A model generated the notes under the pieces. It was not told the DNA's origin and did no database searches. It saw nothing but the letters and a program-made list of their open reading frames with translations. This document shows, one piece after another, positions 8,352 to 17,396 of a DNA stretch of 64,000 nt. The stretch is from CBDDHT01 sp965227905. Its GTDB lineage: Bacteria > Pseudomonadota > Alphaproteobacteria > Rhizobiales > Methyloligellaceae. The stretch covers positions 5,890,001-5,954,000 of the forward strand of contig OZ245780.1 of the NCBI GenBank assembly GCA_965227905.1, read 5' to 3'. How positions within the stretch are numbered: the stretch's first letter is position 1; every line of letters starts with the position of its first letter. A program made the translations under genes and the position numbers.

Positions 8352-8723
8352 ATGCCGCTTCCTCCGTGGCCCGAACTTGCAACATTCATGGTGCTGATCC
8401 TGATCGTGTGCACCTATGTGATGGCGGCAAGCGGCCATTTCCCGAGTGAAGGCCGCTCGCCTCGGATTGCTACGACAATCGGAACCACAATCCTGTGGAG
8501 TACAATCGTTCTCGTTGCGCTGGCGACAATATTCGCTCTTTTTTTCGCCTATCTCACCATTCCCTGGTATGCCGCCGTGATAGGGGGAGGACTGATGATG
8601 CTGATCGCGCCATTTACACTCCAGCCGTTTCCAGATCGGTTTGTCGACGGGCCGAGCGTGCTTGTTGCTTTAGCCCTGTTGGCAACCACCGTCAGCATCG
8701 GCGCCTGGCAGGCAATCATCTAA
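8352..8723 (+). CDS. Small integral membrane protein, unknown function
   Basis: 123 residues, very hydrophobic, with about four membrane segments (near 9-27, 43-67, 69-88 and 101-121) and a short polar loop SGHFPSEGRSPR after the first. TTGGAGACATAAG before the ATG gives a convincing ribosome site. No family is recognised. It is transcribed away from the panB-like operon, across the intergenic region that contains site 3, and convergently with the CHASE2 cyclase gene. Confidence 0.65.
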   Translation: MPLPPWPELATFMVLILIVCTYVMAASGHFPSEGRSPRIATTIGTTILWSTIVLVALATIFALFFAYLTIPWYAAVIGGGLMMLIAPFTLQPFPDRFVDGPSVLVALALLATTVSIGAWQAII

Positions 8724-8747
8724 TACGCTTCCACATCGAAACGGACA

Positions 8748-10916
8748 TCACTTCGTTTTCAGCCGGTTGACACCGTCCCAATCCGGGCCCGGGGGATCCT
8801 TGGCATAGATGCGTGCAACTTCGGCGAAATGCGTTGCTGCGGTGTCATACTTGGCCAGTGCTTCAAACGATTGCGCCGCTTGATCGAATTCACCGGCCCA
8901 ATAACGGTGCAATGTCGCTTCAAACTCGGCCGTGCGTTCGAGAATTTCGGCTGAAACCTCCCCCTTCATTCCTAACGGCTCATAGACATCCAACGCCTCA
9001 TCGCGGCCCTTGACCTGCAACCGATCGAGATGACGGAACAGCATGTTGTCAGGGCAAAGAGCACGGGTTGTCCCTGCGACCATTACCTTTGTACCGTACA
9101 CCTTGTTTGCCCCCTCCAAGCGCGCCGACAGGTTGATGCCGTCACCGACGATAGTGAAGTTGAGCCGTTTCATCCCGCCGACATTGCCTGCAAGCATGCG
9201 GTCGGTTGCGACGCCGAAACGCATCGCAAATTCTGGAGCGCCCTTTTCGTGCAATTGCGCTGACAAATCGCGCACACGTTCCTGAGCCTTCAATGCGCAA
9301 AGAACACTCTTTTCCGCATGTCCTTCCAATTCCTCGAAGGCACCGAAGACCGCCACAACCGCATCGCCAGCATACTGTGTGACGAATCCTCCATACTCCT
9401 CCACCGTCTCATTGGAGACGCCGAAGATCTGGTTCAGGAGCGCAACAATCTCCTTCGGCTGTTCGCGTTTTTGCTCGGTTATCGTTGAATAGCCAGCAAT
9501 GTCAGAGATCCAGACGGAAAGTTCGCGAACTTCGCCCCCTTCCTTCAGCCACTCATCGTTTTCGAGAACCTTTTCAGCGATCTGAGGCGCCACATAACGA
9601 CTAAAGGCATCTTTTAGTTGGAGCTTTTGGCGCTCCTCAACAATAAACCGCACACCATACGCAAGTCCGCCGGCAGCGAATGCAAGCCCCATGGGCATAC
9701 CCATCGGAACCCAGATTTGCGCACCGAGCGCCGCGACCGTTCCCGCAAATGCAATGAGAGTCAGTGCCACGACGAGACCAAGAGCAATCAAGGGGCTTAA
9801 CAACAGTGCTGCAGTCGCACCAATAGCAGACATTGCAACAGCTAGTAGATCCGTAAGCCTTTGTGATAGAGGTTCAGGAACTCTCTCATTCAGAACTGCG
9901 GCGGCGGCGGCGGCGTGCACATGCACGCCGGGAACGGAGGAAACAGAAAGCACTGACGGTCCCAACGGACGCGGTGGACATGTCGGCGCCTCACGCTCTG
10001 TTGCGACCCGTTGTCGTAGATAGCGCCCGCTCGTGAGCAACCGATCTTCGCCTGACAGAGCACTGCCGACGAACACAACGCGATCCTTCACGACATCGCC
10101 GAGATTTTCGGCCGTCAACTCTCCACAAGTGAGGATGTCGATCATCGCGTATGTCGGCTGCGTTTCCAAATGATGCTTCGGTGTCAGAAGCACATTGTCA
10201 GGGATTTCCGCGACACCGGCGCGTGTCAACGCCGCTCCCGCAAGCGAAAGAGCTTCGCCGGACGACGCAGGAGATCCAGGAGCTTTCTTCTTCGCCAGCC
10301 TTAAGTGCACGCGGCGAACGATCCCGTCGACATCGGGTAGAATGAGCATCTGTCCCGTTGCACCCGCAGGCTTGCTTGGGAGCAGGCGGGTATAAGCCCG
10401 GTTGGGAACAGCTGGCGACGCACTGCCAAGGACGATCTTCTTCCGATTGCGATAGATTGAACGCTTAAAATCCGTATCCCATTTCGGACGGACCGATTTG
10501 TCCCACTCGGCGAACAGTTTTGCCGGCGAATATTCGAACAAAAAGTCGAAAGCGACTGATTTTGCACCCGCCGCCATCAAGACCGTAATCAAGTCTGCCC
10601 ACTGGGCCTGCATGAGAGCACGTGGCAGTTTGCGCAAACGCGCGTCATCAAGACTGCGTTGGTCAAGGGCGATTACGACGACAGGCGCATTGGTATCGAC
10701 TTCGCTGTCGTTTTGAAGAGCGCCACGCGCCGTGACGGCAGCATCAAGCCAGTAGCCATCGATGAGACTGCGGGCACCGACCACAAGATGCGCGCCGAGC
10801 GCGAGCAACGCACAGACCGCGATTGTTATCTCGCGATACCTGTGCGTCAATCGCGCTTTCAAAGGCATGGGCACCGATCGATTGCGAGCCAATCGCGGCC
10901 CGTTTCGACCAGCCAA
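8748..10916 (-). CDS. CHASE2-domain adenylate/guanylate cyclase
   Basis: About 722 residues: an N-terminal membrane segment (about 30-48), an extracytoplasmic CHASE2 sensor (about 55-340), a run of three or four membrane segments (about 360-430) and a class III cyclase domain (about 470-690). Metal aspartates are in VWISDIAGYST and QYAGDAVVAVFG, and INLSARLEGANK carries the Asn/Arg pair. The purine-specificity position reads NFT rather than DFT, as in many CHASE2 cyclases. The start is probably TTG at 10916 (AGGGCG six bases before); ATG at 10868 is the alternative. It follows a FecR-like gene by 27 bp, a pairing often seen for CHASE2 cyclases. Confidence 0.88.
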   Translation of the reverse strand: MAGRNGPRLARNRSVPMPLKARLTHRYREITIAVCALLALGAHLVVGARSLIDGYWLDAAVTARGALQNDSEVDTNAPVVVIALDQRSLDDARLRKLPRALMQAQWADLITVLMAAGAKSVAFDFLFEYSPAKLFAEWDKSVRPKWDTDFKRSIYRNRKKIVLGSASPAVPNRAYTRLLPSKPAGATGQMLILPDVDGIVRRVHLRLAKKKAPGSPASSGEALSLAGAALTRAGVAEIPDNVLLTPKHHLETQPTYAMIDILTCGELTAENLGDVVKDRVVFVGSALSGEDRLLTSGRYLRQRVATEREAPTCPPRPLGPSVLSVSSVPGVHVHAAAAAAVLNERVPEPLSQRLTDLLAVAMSAIGATAALLLSPLIALGLVVALTLIAFAGTVAALGAQIWVPMGMPMGLAFAAGGLAYGVRFIVEERQKLQLKDAFSRYVAPQIAEKVLENDEWLKEGGEVRELSVWISDIAGYSTITEQKREQPKEIVALLNQIFGVSNETVEEYGGFVTQYAGDAVVAVFGAFEELEGHAEKSVLCALKAQERVRDLSAQLHEKGAPEFAMRFGVATDRMLAGNVGGMKRLNFTIVGDGINLSARLEGANKVYGTKVMVAGTTRALCPDNMLFRHLDRLQVKGRDEALDVYEPLGMKGEVSAEILERTAEFEATLHRYWAGEFDQAAQSFEALAKYDTAATHFAEVARIYAKDPPGPDWDGVNRLKTK

Positions 10917-10943
10917 TCTGCGCCCTGACGGGCGCGAATTGAC

Positions 10944-11624
10944 CTAGTCGACGTAGAGAAAGACAACGGCACTCTTGCGATCCACATTTTTTCCAGCGGT
11001 TCTGACCCAAGTCTCCGAGAGCTTAGCCGATTTCTTGCTTTCAAGCTTCACCAGGTATGGCGTGTCATGAGTCAGGGACGCAGCTTTCGCCGGCCAAACG
11101 ACCGGATCGCGCGATACCGGTAGATCAATGACCAGACCATCGGCTGTTTCAACCTTGATACGGTCAACAGAGGCCGCGCGCTTGCCGCGTAGGAAAATGA
11201 CGGGACGGATCGGGAGAGCCCACCGAATAACAGCGGGCTCGACCTTTGGTTTCTGTTTGAAGGATCGTAGACGGACGCCGCCAACGACGCCTTCGCTCTT
11301 GAGCGCGATCTTTTCGGGACATTCGGCTTTCTCGGTCGAAACAACCTCACCGCCGGGATTCGAAAAGTCCTTTTCGTTGACAATCAGGATTCCGCCTTTG
11401 ACACGGATTGTCTGGCAGAGTCCCATATGGTTGAACGCAACGGTCGTCGATCCCGGCAGCACATAAGCCTCGCCCGCCTTGATCGGGGCGAACTCCTCGA
11501 GCCCGGGCGGGGCAGCACCATCCACCTCAAGCACCAATGCAGCAGGATCGTCCTCCGCTGCTTGCACTGCCGATACGCCGAGCGCAAACAGCATTCCTAT
11601 AGCAGTCAGTACGTATCGCACCAT
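10944..11624 (-). CDS. Exported FecR-like protein paired with CHASE2 cyclase
   Basis: 226 residues with a clear signal peptide (MVRYVLTAIGMLFALGVSAVQA). The mature part is beta-rich, with GEAYVLPGSTTVAFNHMGLC and an IRVKGGILIVN-type strand pattern reminiscent of FecR domains, and a long C-terminal Ig-like stretch. Similarity to FecR is weak by eye and mainly supported by its position directly upstream of a CHASE2 cyclase gene, where such proteins are usual; it could present a ligand to the CHASE2 domain. Two cysteines (CQTI... and AECPEK) might form a disulfide in the periplasm. Confidence 0.65.
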   Translation of the reverse strand: MVRYVLTAIGMLFALGVSAVQAAEDDPAALVLEVDGAAPPGLEEFAPIKAGEAYVLPGSTTVAFNHMGLCQTIRVKGGILIVNEKDFSNPGGEVVSTEKAECPEKIALKSEGVVGGVRLRSFKQKPKVEPAVIRWALPIRPVIFLRGKRAASVDRIKVETADGLVIDLPVSRDPVVWPAKAASLTHDTPYLVKLESKKSAKLSETWVRTAGKNVDRKSAVVFLYVD

Positions 11625-12306
11625 AGCTCCTTTCCAAACCGGTATGGTCAGTCCAGCCGTCGCCGGACCTTTGGATCAATCTGCCCTAAATCAGAATCGA
11701 TTGCAGGCATCAGAATTGACCATTTTTCTAAAGTCCTCCAGCAACAGCTGTGCATATGATCAAACACAGGTTGCTCGAGCACGGAACCCCCGGAATGTCA
11801 GGGTGCGAACCCTTGAGATCGCATCATGGTTGAAAGCGATCCTTTCCTCAATGTGGTCGTGCATGCCTCCGCACGCAGATCACATTCTCGTGATCGCACA
11901 AAAGCGCACCCCCTTTTAACGACCGCTGCATCATCAAATTGCGGGACTTGTGCACTCTAAGCCCTTCAATTGCAGATAATCTGCACAACCTAATGTTAAT
12001 CATTAGCTGTGCACAAAGGTCTGCGACAACGGTAGAGATCGTTTTCGCCGCCACAACTGTCCAATTTCGGCAGAAAATGACCTGATAGTACGCGCTCGCA
12101 CATGACCAGATGTGGGATGAGCGAACGCGTCAATGTCCGGTTATTGGTCAATTAACCATCATCATTCACCCTATCCTAGATCCGCCGTGAAATGGCGGGC
12201 TGTTCAATTGCGTGCACTCACCGGATGGGTCGGGCTGGTGGTGACATTATTTCTACTGACGATTCCTCTGCACCCGGCACGCAAAGGAATCGCCAAGGAG
12301 TTCGTG
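11625..12306. other. 682-bp intergenic region, divergent between the FecR-like gene and the chemoreceptor gene
   Basis: No convincing gene is seen. The reading frame of the chemoreceptor stays open back to 12133, but its ATG at 12307 has the AAGGAG. Two palindromic structures occur: 11982-12013 (listed separately) and CGCTC...GAGCG around CACAT/ATGTG at 12093-12123. The region is more AT-rich than its surroundings and should hold both divergent promoters. Confidence 0.5.
11982..12013. promoter_or_regulatory. 32-bp palindrome, possible operator or hairpin
   Basis: TGCACA-AC-CTAATG-TTAAT-CATTAG-C-TGTGCA: twelve arm bases pair on each side with a small asymmetric bulge and a 5-nt centre. There is no T-run after it on either strand, so it is more likely an operator than a terminator. 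It lies about 360 bp upstream of the FecR-like start and 295 bp upstream of the chemoreceptor start. Confidence 0.4.
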
Positions 12307-13806
12307 ATGCTGGGAAAGTTGACGAAAAAAACCAGAACGAAGAAATTAGCCAACCACACATATGAGACGATGGTTTCGAATATGCCGGTTGCGGTCATGA
12401 TCTGCGACCTCAAAGACTTCACCATCACTTATGTGAATCAGGCAACGATCGACGGCTTGAAGGGAATTGAACACGTTCTTCCCTGCAAATCAGAAGACAT
12501 CGTTGGCCAATGCATCGATATTTTCCACAAGAATCCCGAGCATCAGCGCAAGATGCTGTCCGATCCGAGTAACCTGCCGCATCAGGCGAAAATCGAGGTC
12601 GGTGGCGAGATCCTGGACCTCCTCGTCAGCCCACTCTATGAAAAAGGCAAATATGTCGGCCCTATGCTGACGTGGAAGGTCATCACCGAGCAAGCCCGTC
12701 TCGAAGCCGAGACAGCAAAGCTGATGCGGATGCTCGATGAGATGCCGATCAACGTCATGGTCCTCGACAAGGACAGCTTCGAAATCTCCTATTTGAACAA
12801 GACCAGCATCGAGACTTTGCGCCCGCTGCAATCTCTGCTTCCTGTTCCTGTCGATGATCTCAAAGGCCAGTGCATCGACGTCTTCCACAAAAATCCAGAG
12901 CACCAACGCAGACTTCTCGGCGACCCGTCGAACCTTCCGCACAATGCGAAAATCAAACTGGGCGACGAGACGCTCGATCTGAGAGTTTCAGCAATCTCGG
13001 ATGAGCACGGGAACTATGTCGGCCCAATGCTCAATTGGATGGTCGTCAGCGACAGGGTGACACTTGCTGACGATTTCGAGCAGAATGTCGGCTCGGTCGT
13101 CGAAGCTGTTTCGGCAGCATCGGCAGAAATGGAAGCAAGTGCCGGTTCCCTCGCATCGTCAGCCGAGGAAACCAATGCCCAGGCCAATATGGTCGCCACC
13201 GCTTCCGATCAGCTTCGGTCATCGATCCAGGAGATCGCCAGCCAGGTCGCGACTTCGAACGAGATCTCACAGAAAGCTCTTGGCGAAGCCCACCACACGA
13301 ACAAGCTGATCGAAGGGCTTTCGGAATCAGCCAACACCATTGGCAATGTGGTGAGTATGATTCAGGACATCGCAGAACAGACCAACCTTCTGGCTCTAAA
13401 TGCCACGATCGAGGCCGCACGGGCGGGTGAAGCAGGCAAAGGCTTCGCGGTCGTGGCATCGGAAGTGAAGGAGCTTGCAAGCCAGACGGCCAAAGCGACG
13501 GAACAGATCTCCGAACAAATTGAGGAAATTCAAGGCGCGACCGGCACATCTGTCGAGGCCATTGGATCGATCAACAAGGTGATCGAGGAAATCGCTGAAA
13601 TCTCATCAGGCATCGCGGCAGCGGTCGAGGAACAAGCCGCGGCAACGCAACAGGTCGCAGATAATATCGGCGGCGTATCCGCAGCATCCCAGGAAACAGG
13701 AAACATCGTATCAGGTGTCCGGGAAGCCGCAGGAACTCTCTCTACTGAGGCCGCAAGCCTGCAGACTCGTGTCGAAGGATTCCTCGGACAAGTGCGCGCG
13801 CTCTAA
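12307..13806 (+). CDS. Cytoplasmic methyl-accepting chemotaxis protein with two PAS domains
   Basis: 499 residues with no membrane segment from the chosen start. Two PAS domains (about 20-125 and 135-245) are recent-looking duplicates: both contain GQCID(I/V)FHKNPEHQR, then DPSNLPH.AKI and YVGPML.W. The rest is the MCP coiled-coil signalling domain with the invariant tip AEQTNLLALNATIEAARAGE. AAGGAG seven bases before the ATG at 12307 decides the start; the open frame upstream to 12133 has no such signal. A soluble receptor of this kind senses an internal cue such as redox state, flavin or haem, but no cofactor residue can be proved. It ends before a bidirectional terminator. Confidence 0.93.
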   Translation: MLGKLTKKTRTKKLANHTYETMVSNMPVAVMICDLKDFTITYVNQATIDGLKGIEHVLPCKSEDIVGQCIDIFHKNPEHQRKMLSDPSNLPHQAKIEVGGEILDLLVSPLYEKGKYVGPMLTWKVITEQARLEAETAKLMRMLDEMPINVMVLDKDSFEISYLNKTSIETLRPLQSLLPVPVDDLKGQCIDVFHKNPEHQRRLLGDPSNLPHNAKIKLGDETLDLRVSAISDEHGNYVGPMLNWMVVSDRVTLADDFEQNVGSVVEAVSAASAEMEASAGSLASSAEETNAQANMVATASDQLRSSIQEIASQVATSNEISQKALGEAHHTNKLIEGLSESANTIGNVVSMIQDIAEQTNLLALNATIEAARAGEAGKGFAVVASEVKELASQTAKATEQISEQIEEIQGATGTSVEAIGSINKVIEEIAEISSGIAAAVEEQAAATQQVADNIGGVSAASQETGNIVSGVREAAGTLSTEAASLQTRVEGFLGQVRAL

Positions 13807-13854
13807 CACCGCAACAACCGGATCGCAGCTTGGGATCGATCCGGCCCAGACGAA

Positions 13855-13890
13855 CGAAAACGGGCGGTACAATCGCGTACCGCCCGTTTT
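13855..13890. terminator. Bidirectional intrinsic terminator
   Basis: A perfect 10-bp stem, CGGGCGGTAC (13861-13870) with GTACCGCCCG (13877-13886), has a 6-nt loop. It is followed by TTTT on the forward strand and preceded by AAAA, so it also works in reverse. It separates the convergent chemoreceptor and crotonase genes. Confidence 0.8.
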
Positions 13891-13913
13891 GCTTTGTCGG
13901 TATCGATCGCAGA

Positions 13914-14711
13914 TTACGTGCCGGTGAAATTCGGCTTTCGCTTTTCCATAAATGCCCGACGGCCTTCGGCATAGTCGTTGCTGTTGAAGCAGGCCTGAAC
14001 CATTTGCGCGAGCTTCTCATCGTCCCGCTCCGATTCCAACTTGCCAAGCTCTCGCGCTGAAGCCTTGATCGATGCGATGGTGAGCGGCGCATTCTCGGAA
14101 ATACGGCTCGTCAAATCGTCGACAGCGGCGTCAAGCATATGATCGGGCAAGACGTCATTCACCAGACCCATCTGGCGCGCTTCCTCGGCAGAGAATTGCC
14201 GGGCCGAATAAAAGAACTCCATGGTTCGTGAAAGACCGATGATCTCTGCAAGCCGACCCACACCGACCGGCCCATAGCCAAGTCCCAGTTTGGCGGCCGG
14301 AATTGCGAAACGCGCCCGGTCATTGCAGAAGCGCAGATCGCAGCAGGCAGCCAGATTCATCCCTCCACCGACGCAATAGCCTGTGATCTTTGCAATGGTC
14401 GGCTTAGGAAACATATAGAGCGCATCGTAGGCAGCCAGTGAAGTTGCGGCATAGCGTTCAACCGCCTCCTGGCTCGACCGTTCGCTCTCAAACTTGGAGA
14501 TGTCGGCGCCTGAGACAAATGCCTTGCCACCCGCGCCTGATACGACCAGAACACGGACATCGGCATCATTGGTATAGTCCGTCAGCAGGGCACCGGCCTT
14601 CTCCCACATGTCGAGTGACACAGCATTAAGCTTCGCCGGATTGTTGAATATGATCTCTGCAACGGCCCCGGTCTTGCGGCCGATCAGCTTCTCTTCCACT
14701 TTCGCGTCCAT
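13914..14711 (-). CDS. Crotonase-superfamily protein lacking the hydratase glutamates
   Basis: 265 residues with the full crotonase fold: the oxyanion-hole region GAGGKAFVSGADISKFE and TGYCVGGGMNLAACCDLRF. The first catalytic Glu of enoyl-CoA hydratases (GGGxEL) is Asn here, and the second (PE..LG) is replaced in AIPAAKLGLGYG, so ordinary hydration of enoyl-CoA is unlikely; isomerase, hydrolase or decarboxylase chemistry is possible. The IPAAKLGLGY variant recurs in a subgroup usually annotated as enoyl-CoA hydratase. It lies 27 bp downstream of a CoA-transferase gene on the same strand and is probably co-transcribed with it, which suggests action on the CoA ester that enzyme forms. Confidence 0.85.
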   Translation of the reverse strand: MDAKVEEKLIGRKTGAVAEIIFNNPAKLNAVSLDMWEKAGALLTDYTNDADVRVLVVSGAGGKAFVSGADISKFESERSSQEAVERYAATSLAAYDALYMFPKPTIAKITGYCVGGGMNLAACCDLRFCNDRARFAIPAAKLGLGYGPVGVGRLAEIIGLSRTMEFFYSARQFSAEEARQMGLVNDVLPDHMLDAAVDDLTSRISENAPLTIASIKASARELGKLESERDDEKLAQMVQACFNSNDYAEGRRAFMEKRKPNFTGT

Positions 14712-14738
14712 GGTGGTTTCCAGCTTTCCTAATTCCGG

Positions 14739-15926
14739 TCAGACGACATTGTCGTCGTGCAACTGCGCAATAGCATCTGCGTCATAGCCAAGGTCTTTTA
14801 GAACCGAATCTGTGTGTTCCCCTGCCAGCGGCGTCGGACTGCGAATCTCGTTCTTGGTTCCATTCATCAATATGGGCTGCCCGACGATCTGCGTATTGCC
14901 TCGCTCATGGGACCTCACGTCTTGTGCGAGCCCCAAATGCTGAACCTGATCCGATGCGAAAACACGATCGATCGAATTGATCTCACCGCAAGGAACCCCG
15001 GCTTCATTGAGTTTGGCGATCCAATCGGATGCCGTCGATGTTCGCGTTGTTTTGTTGATCACATCGTTCAGTCTGTCGCGATTCTCCAACCGCGATGCCC
15101 CGTCGGCAAAATCCGGACTGTCGAGCTCGGGATCGCCAAGGACCATCTTCAATCGCTCCCAGATGATCTGTCCTGCGCTGGCGATATTGATGTAACCGTC
15201 ACTGGTCTCGAAGACACCTGTCGGCGTGCTCGTGGGGTGATTATTGCCAGCCTGGCCGGCAACGTCGCCATCCATCAGCCAACGCGCCGCCTGGAAGTCG
15301 AGCATGAAGACCTGGGCCTGAAGAAGTGATGTCTGGACCCAACGACCAACGCCGGTTCGCTCTCGTTCCAGCAAAGCCATCAGGATAGCCTGTGCACACA
15401 ACAGACCCGCTGTCAGATCCGCGACGGGAATTCCGACACGCATTGGTCCTTTGCCGGGTGCACCGGTAATCGACATCAGGCCTCCCATGCCTTGCGCAAT
15501 CTGATCGAAGCCCGGGCGGTCGCAGTCGGGACCATCCTGTCCAAAGCCGGATATGGAGGCATAGACCAATCCGGGATTGTTCGCTTTTAAGGTCTCATAG
15601 TCGATCCCGAGGCGAAACTTGACGTCTGGCCGATAGTTTTCGATCACCGCATCTGTCTCGGCCGCCAGTTTTTTGAAGATTTCAAGACCGCGTGGATCCT
15701 TGAGATTCAGTGTGAGGCTACGCTTGTTGCGATGAAGGTTCTGAAAATCCGGACCGGCCCGCGGGCCCCCGAGGCCGCCCTTGTCGTCCGTTTCCGGCAT
15801 TTCGACCTTGATAACATCAGCACCCCAATCGGCGAGTTGCCGCGCCGCCGTCGGCCCTGCCCGGACACGCGTGAGGTCCAGAACCTTGTAGGGCGACAGC
15901 GGAAGGTGGCTGGTATCGGAAGTCAT
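14739..15926 (-). CDS. Family III CoA-transferase (CaiB/BaiF)
   Basis: 395 residues with the interlocked-dimer CoA-transferase pattern: the N-terminal YKVLDLTRVRAGPTAARQLADWGADVIKVE type region, FQNLHRNKRSLTLNLKDPRG and SISGFGQDGPDCDRPGFDQI. The catalytic Asp is in VADLTAGLL (about 170). It should move CoA between organic acids (for example succinyl-CoA or oxalyl-CoA type donors); the substrate is not evident. Paired with the atypical crotonase downstream. It is one of four family III members in the window, each with a different partner set. Confidence 0.93.
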   Translation of the reverse strand: MTSDTSHLPLSPYKVLDLTRVRAGPTAARQLADWGADVIKVEMPETDDKGGLGGPRAGPDFQNLHRNKRSLTLNLKDPRGLEIFKKLAAETDAVIENYRPDVKFRLGIDYETLKANNPGLVYASISGFGQDGPDCDRPGFDQIAQGMGGLMSITGAPGKGPMRVGIPVADLTAGLLCAQAILMALLERERTGVGRWVQTSLLQAQVFMLDFQAARWLMDGDVAGQAGNNHPTSTPTGVFETSDGYINIASAGQIIWERLKMVLGDPELDSPDFADGASRLENRDRLNDVINKTTRTSTASDWIAKLNEAGVPCGEINSIDRVFASDQVQHLGLAQDVRSHERGNTQIVGQPILMNGTKNEIRSPTPLAGEHTDSVLKDLGYDADAIAQLHDDNVV

Positions 15927-15971
15927 CGAGATACGCCTCGTTCGGTTATGAGCGGTAGGTTCAGGTATGAC

Positions 15972-16319
15972 CTAGCAGGTCAACGGCCCGAAAGTCACTT
16001 TGCCGGTGCCGAGTACAATCCCGAAAGAGCACTGATACTCGTCTCGCTTGACAGAAACCGCGCAGACGAGGCCGCCTCCATCGCGTTTCTGAAAACCGCC
16101 AGTGCATTCGTCTTTTTCTTCCCGCGCCGTCATCGCCGCATAGACCTTTTGGGCAATTTCGCCCTCAAGAATGATCCCAAGCTCCTTCTTGTTGGATCCG
16201 TCACTTGCCGGAGCAACCTGCCCTTGCCCATGGAATGGATGCAGGTTCTCCTCGGCGCCCCCCGGGTGCGCCACAGCGATCCAAAGAAGTGTTGCTGCAA
16301 GGGTGAAGATTGCTTTCAT
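15972..16319 (-). CDS. Small secreted cysteine-containing protein, unknown
   Basis: 115 residues with a signal peptide (MKAIFTLAATLLWIAVAHPGGA) and a mature part carrying four cysteines, in DECTGGF, GLVCAV, YQCSFG and a C-terminal PLTC, which could form two disulfides. The second of two close ATGs (16319) is chosen because AAGGA lies seven bases before it but only one base before the first. No family is recognised. It is isolated between a CoA-transferase gene and a divergently transcribed dioxygenase gene. Confidence 0.6.
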   Translation of the reverse strand: MKAIFTLAATLLWIAVAHPGGAEENLHPFHGQGQVAPASDGSNKKELGIILEGEIAQKVYAAMTAREEKDECTGGFQKRDGGGLVCAVSVKRDEYQCSFGIVLGTGKVTFGPLTC

Positions 16320-16498
16320 GACCATTTCCTTACGCCGCGATACATGATGCCACCTTACAGTACTGCCAATTTGGATGGGGCGTCACAATATCTGGCTGGC
16401 GGGCAGCGAATTGACGAGCGACACACATTTTTTCATCTTGGGCTGACGGCGCATGTCCAAGACTGCGACACATACCTCGCCAACCACAGAGAGGGCTC

Positions 16499-17374
16499 AT
16501 GGCGACAAGATTCGAAACCGCACCGCTCTCACCGTCATTCGGTACAGAAGTCAAAGGCCTGGACCTCAGCCAGGAGCTTGACGACGAAACATTTTCCGCA
16601 CTCTACCAGACCTGGCTCGACAGCGATGGCATCGTCGTTGTCCGCGACCAGGAGATGAGCGAGGCTCAGCATGTTGCGTTCTCGCGACGTTTCGGCCCGA
16701 TCTTTGACGACGAAGATACGATCCGCATGAGTTACACGGTAACTCAGTATCTGCACCCTGAATGGCCACAGATCTATCGGGTTTCGAATATCACCGATTC
16801 ACAAGGGCAACCGCTCGGACGTCGCAAAGCCGGTACATATTGGCACTCGGATGTCTCTTTTCTTGTTGAACCTGCCCAAGCCTCGATCCTCCTTGCGATC
16901 GAACTGCCGCCCATTGGCGGCGATACGATGTTCGCCAATCTCACCGCCGCCCATACAGCCCTTTCAGACGCAATGAAGTCTCTGCTTGATGGGATGAAGG
17001 TGGTCCATGATTTTGCTGTGGCGAGTGCCGGCTGGCAGCACGAAACGAAGTCCGGCGAAGACCTCACGTCCCGGACACGCAACACGCATCCCATAGTGCG
17101 GACTCATGCAGAAACCGGACGAAAATCCTTGTTCATCAATCGGGGATTCACCTCACATCTGGCAGATTTCGACCCGGAAGAGAGCCAAGCGCTACTTGGC
17201 TTTTTGCTCAATCACAGCGAGCAGCCGGAATTCATCTACCGCCATCGCTGGCGTCCGCATGATATGGTGATCTGGGACAATCGATGCGTAATGCATCGGG
17301 CAATTGCCGACTATCCCGACGGACATCGGCGCCATCTGCATCGCACAACCGTTATCGGTGAGCGGCCAATCTGA
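16499..17374 (+). CDS. TauD/TfdA-family Fe(II)/2-oxoglutarate-dependent dioxygenase
   Basis: 291 residues. The iron ligands are visible: HxD in YWHSDVSF (about 114-116) and the distal His in DNRCVMHRAI (about 265), with the 2-oxoglutarate arginine in HRTTV near the C-terminus. N-terminal FGTEVKGLDLSQEL is typical of the family. GAGAGGG precedes the ATG. Such enzymes hydroxylate sulfonates, aryloxyacetates and similar acids; the substrate is open. It is followed by an MmgE/PrpD gene after 22 bp, probably one operon. An imperfect inverted repeat (TCTTGGGC/GTCCAAGA, 16436-16462) lies in the upstream region. Confidence 0.92.
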   Translation: MATRFETAPLSPSFGTEVKGLDLSQELDDETFSALYQTWLDSDGIVVVRDQEMSEAQHVAFSRRFGPIFDDEDTIRMSYTVTQYLHPEWPQIYRVSNITDSQGQPLGRRKAGTYWHSDVSFLVEPAQASILLAIELPPIGGDTMFANLTAAHTALSDAMKSLLDGMKVVHDFAVASAGWQHETKSGEDLTSRTRNTHPIVRTHAETGRKSLFINRGFTSHLADFDPEESQALLGFLLNHSEQPEFIYRHRWRPHDMVIWDNRCVMHRAIADYPDGHRRHLHRTTVIGERPI

Positions 17375-17396
17375 AACCACTGGGACCTCACACACC

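Noticed and set aside
12133..12306. Possible N-terminal membrane segment of the chemoreceptor
   Set aside because: The hydrophobic stretch is encoded upstream of the only ATG with AAGGAG and is not followed by a normal sensor layout; treated as untranslated.
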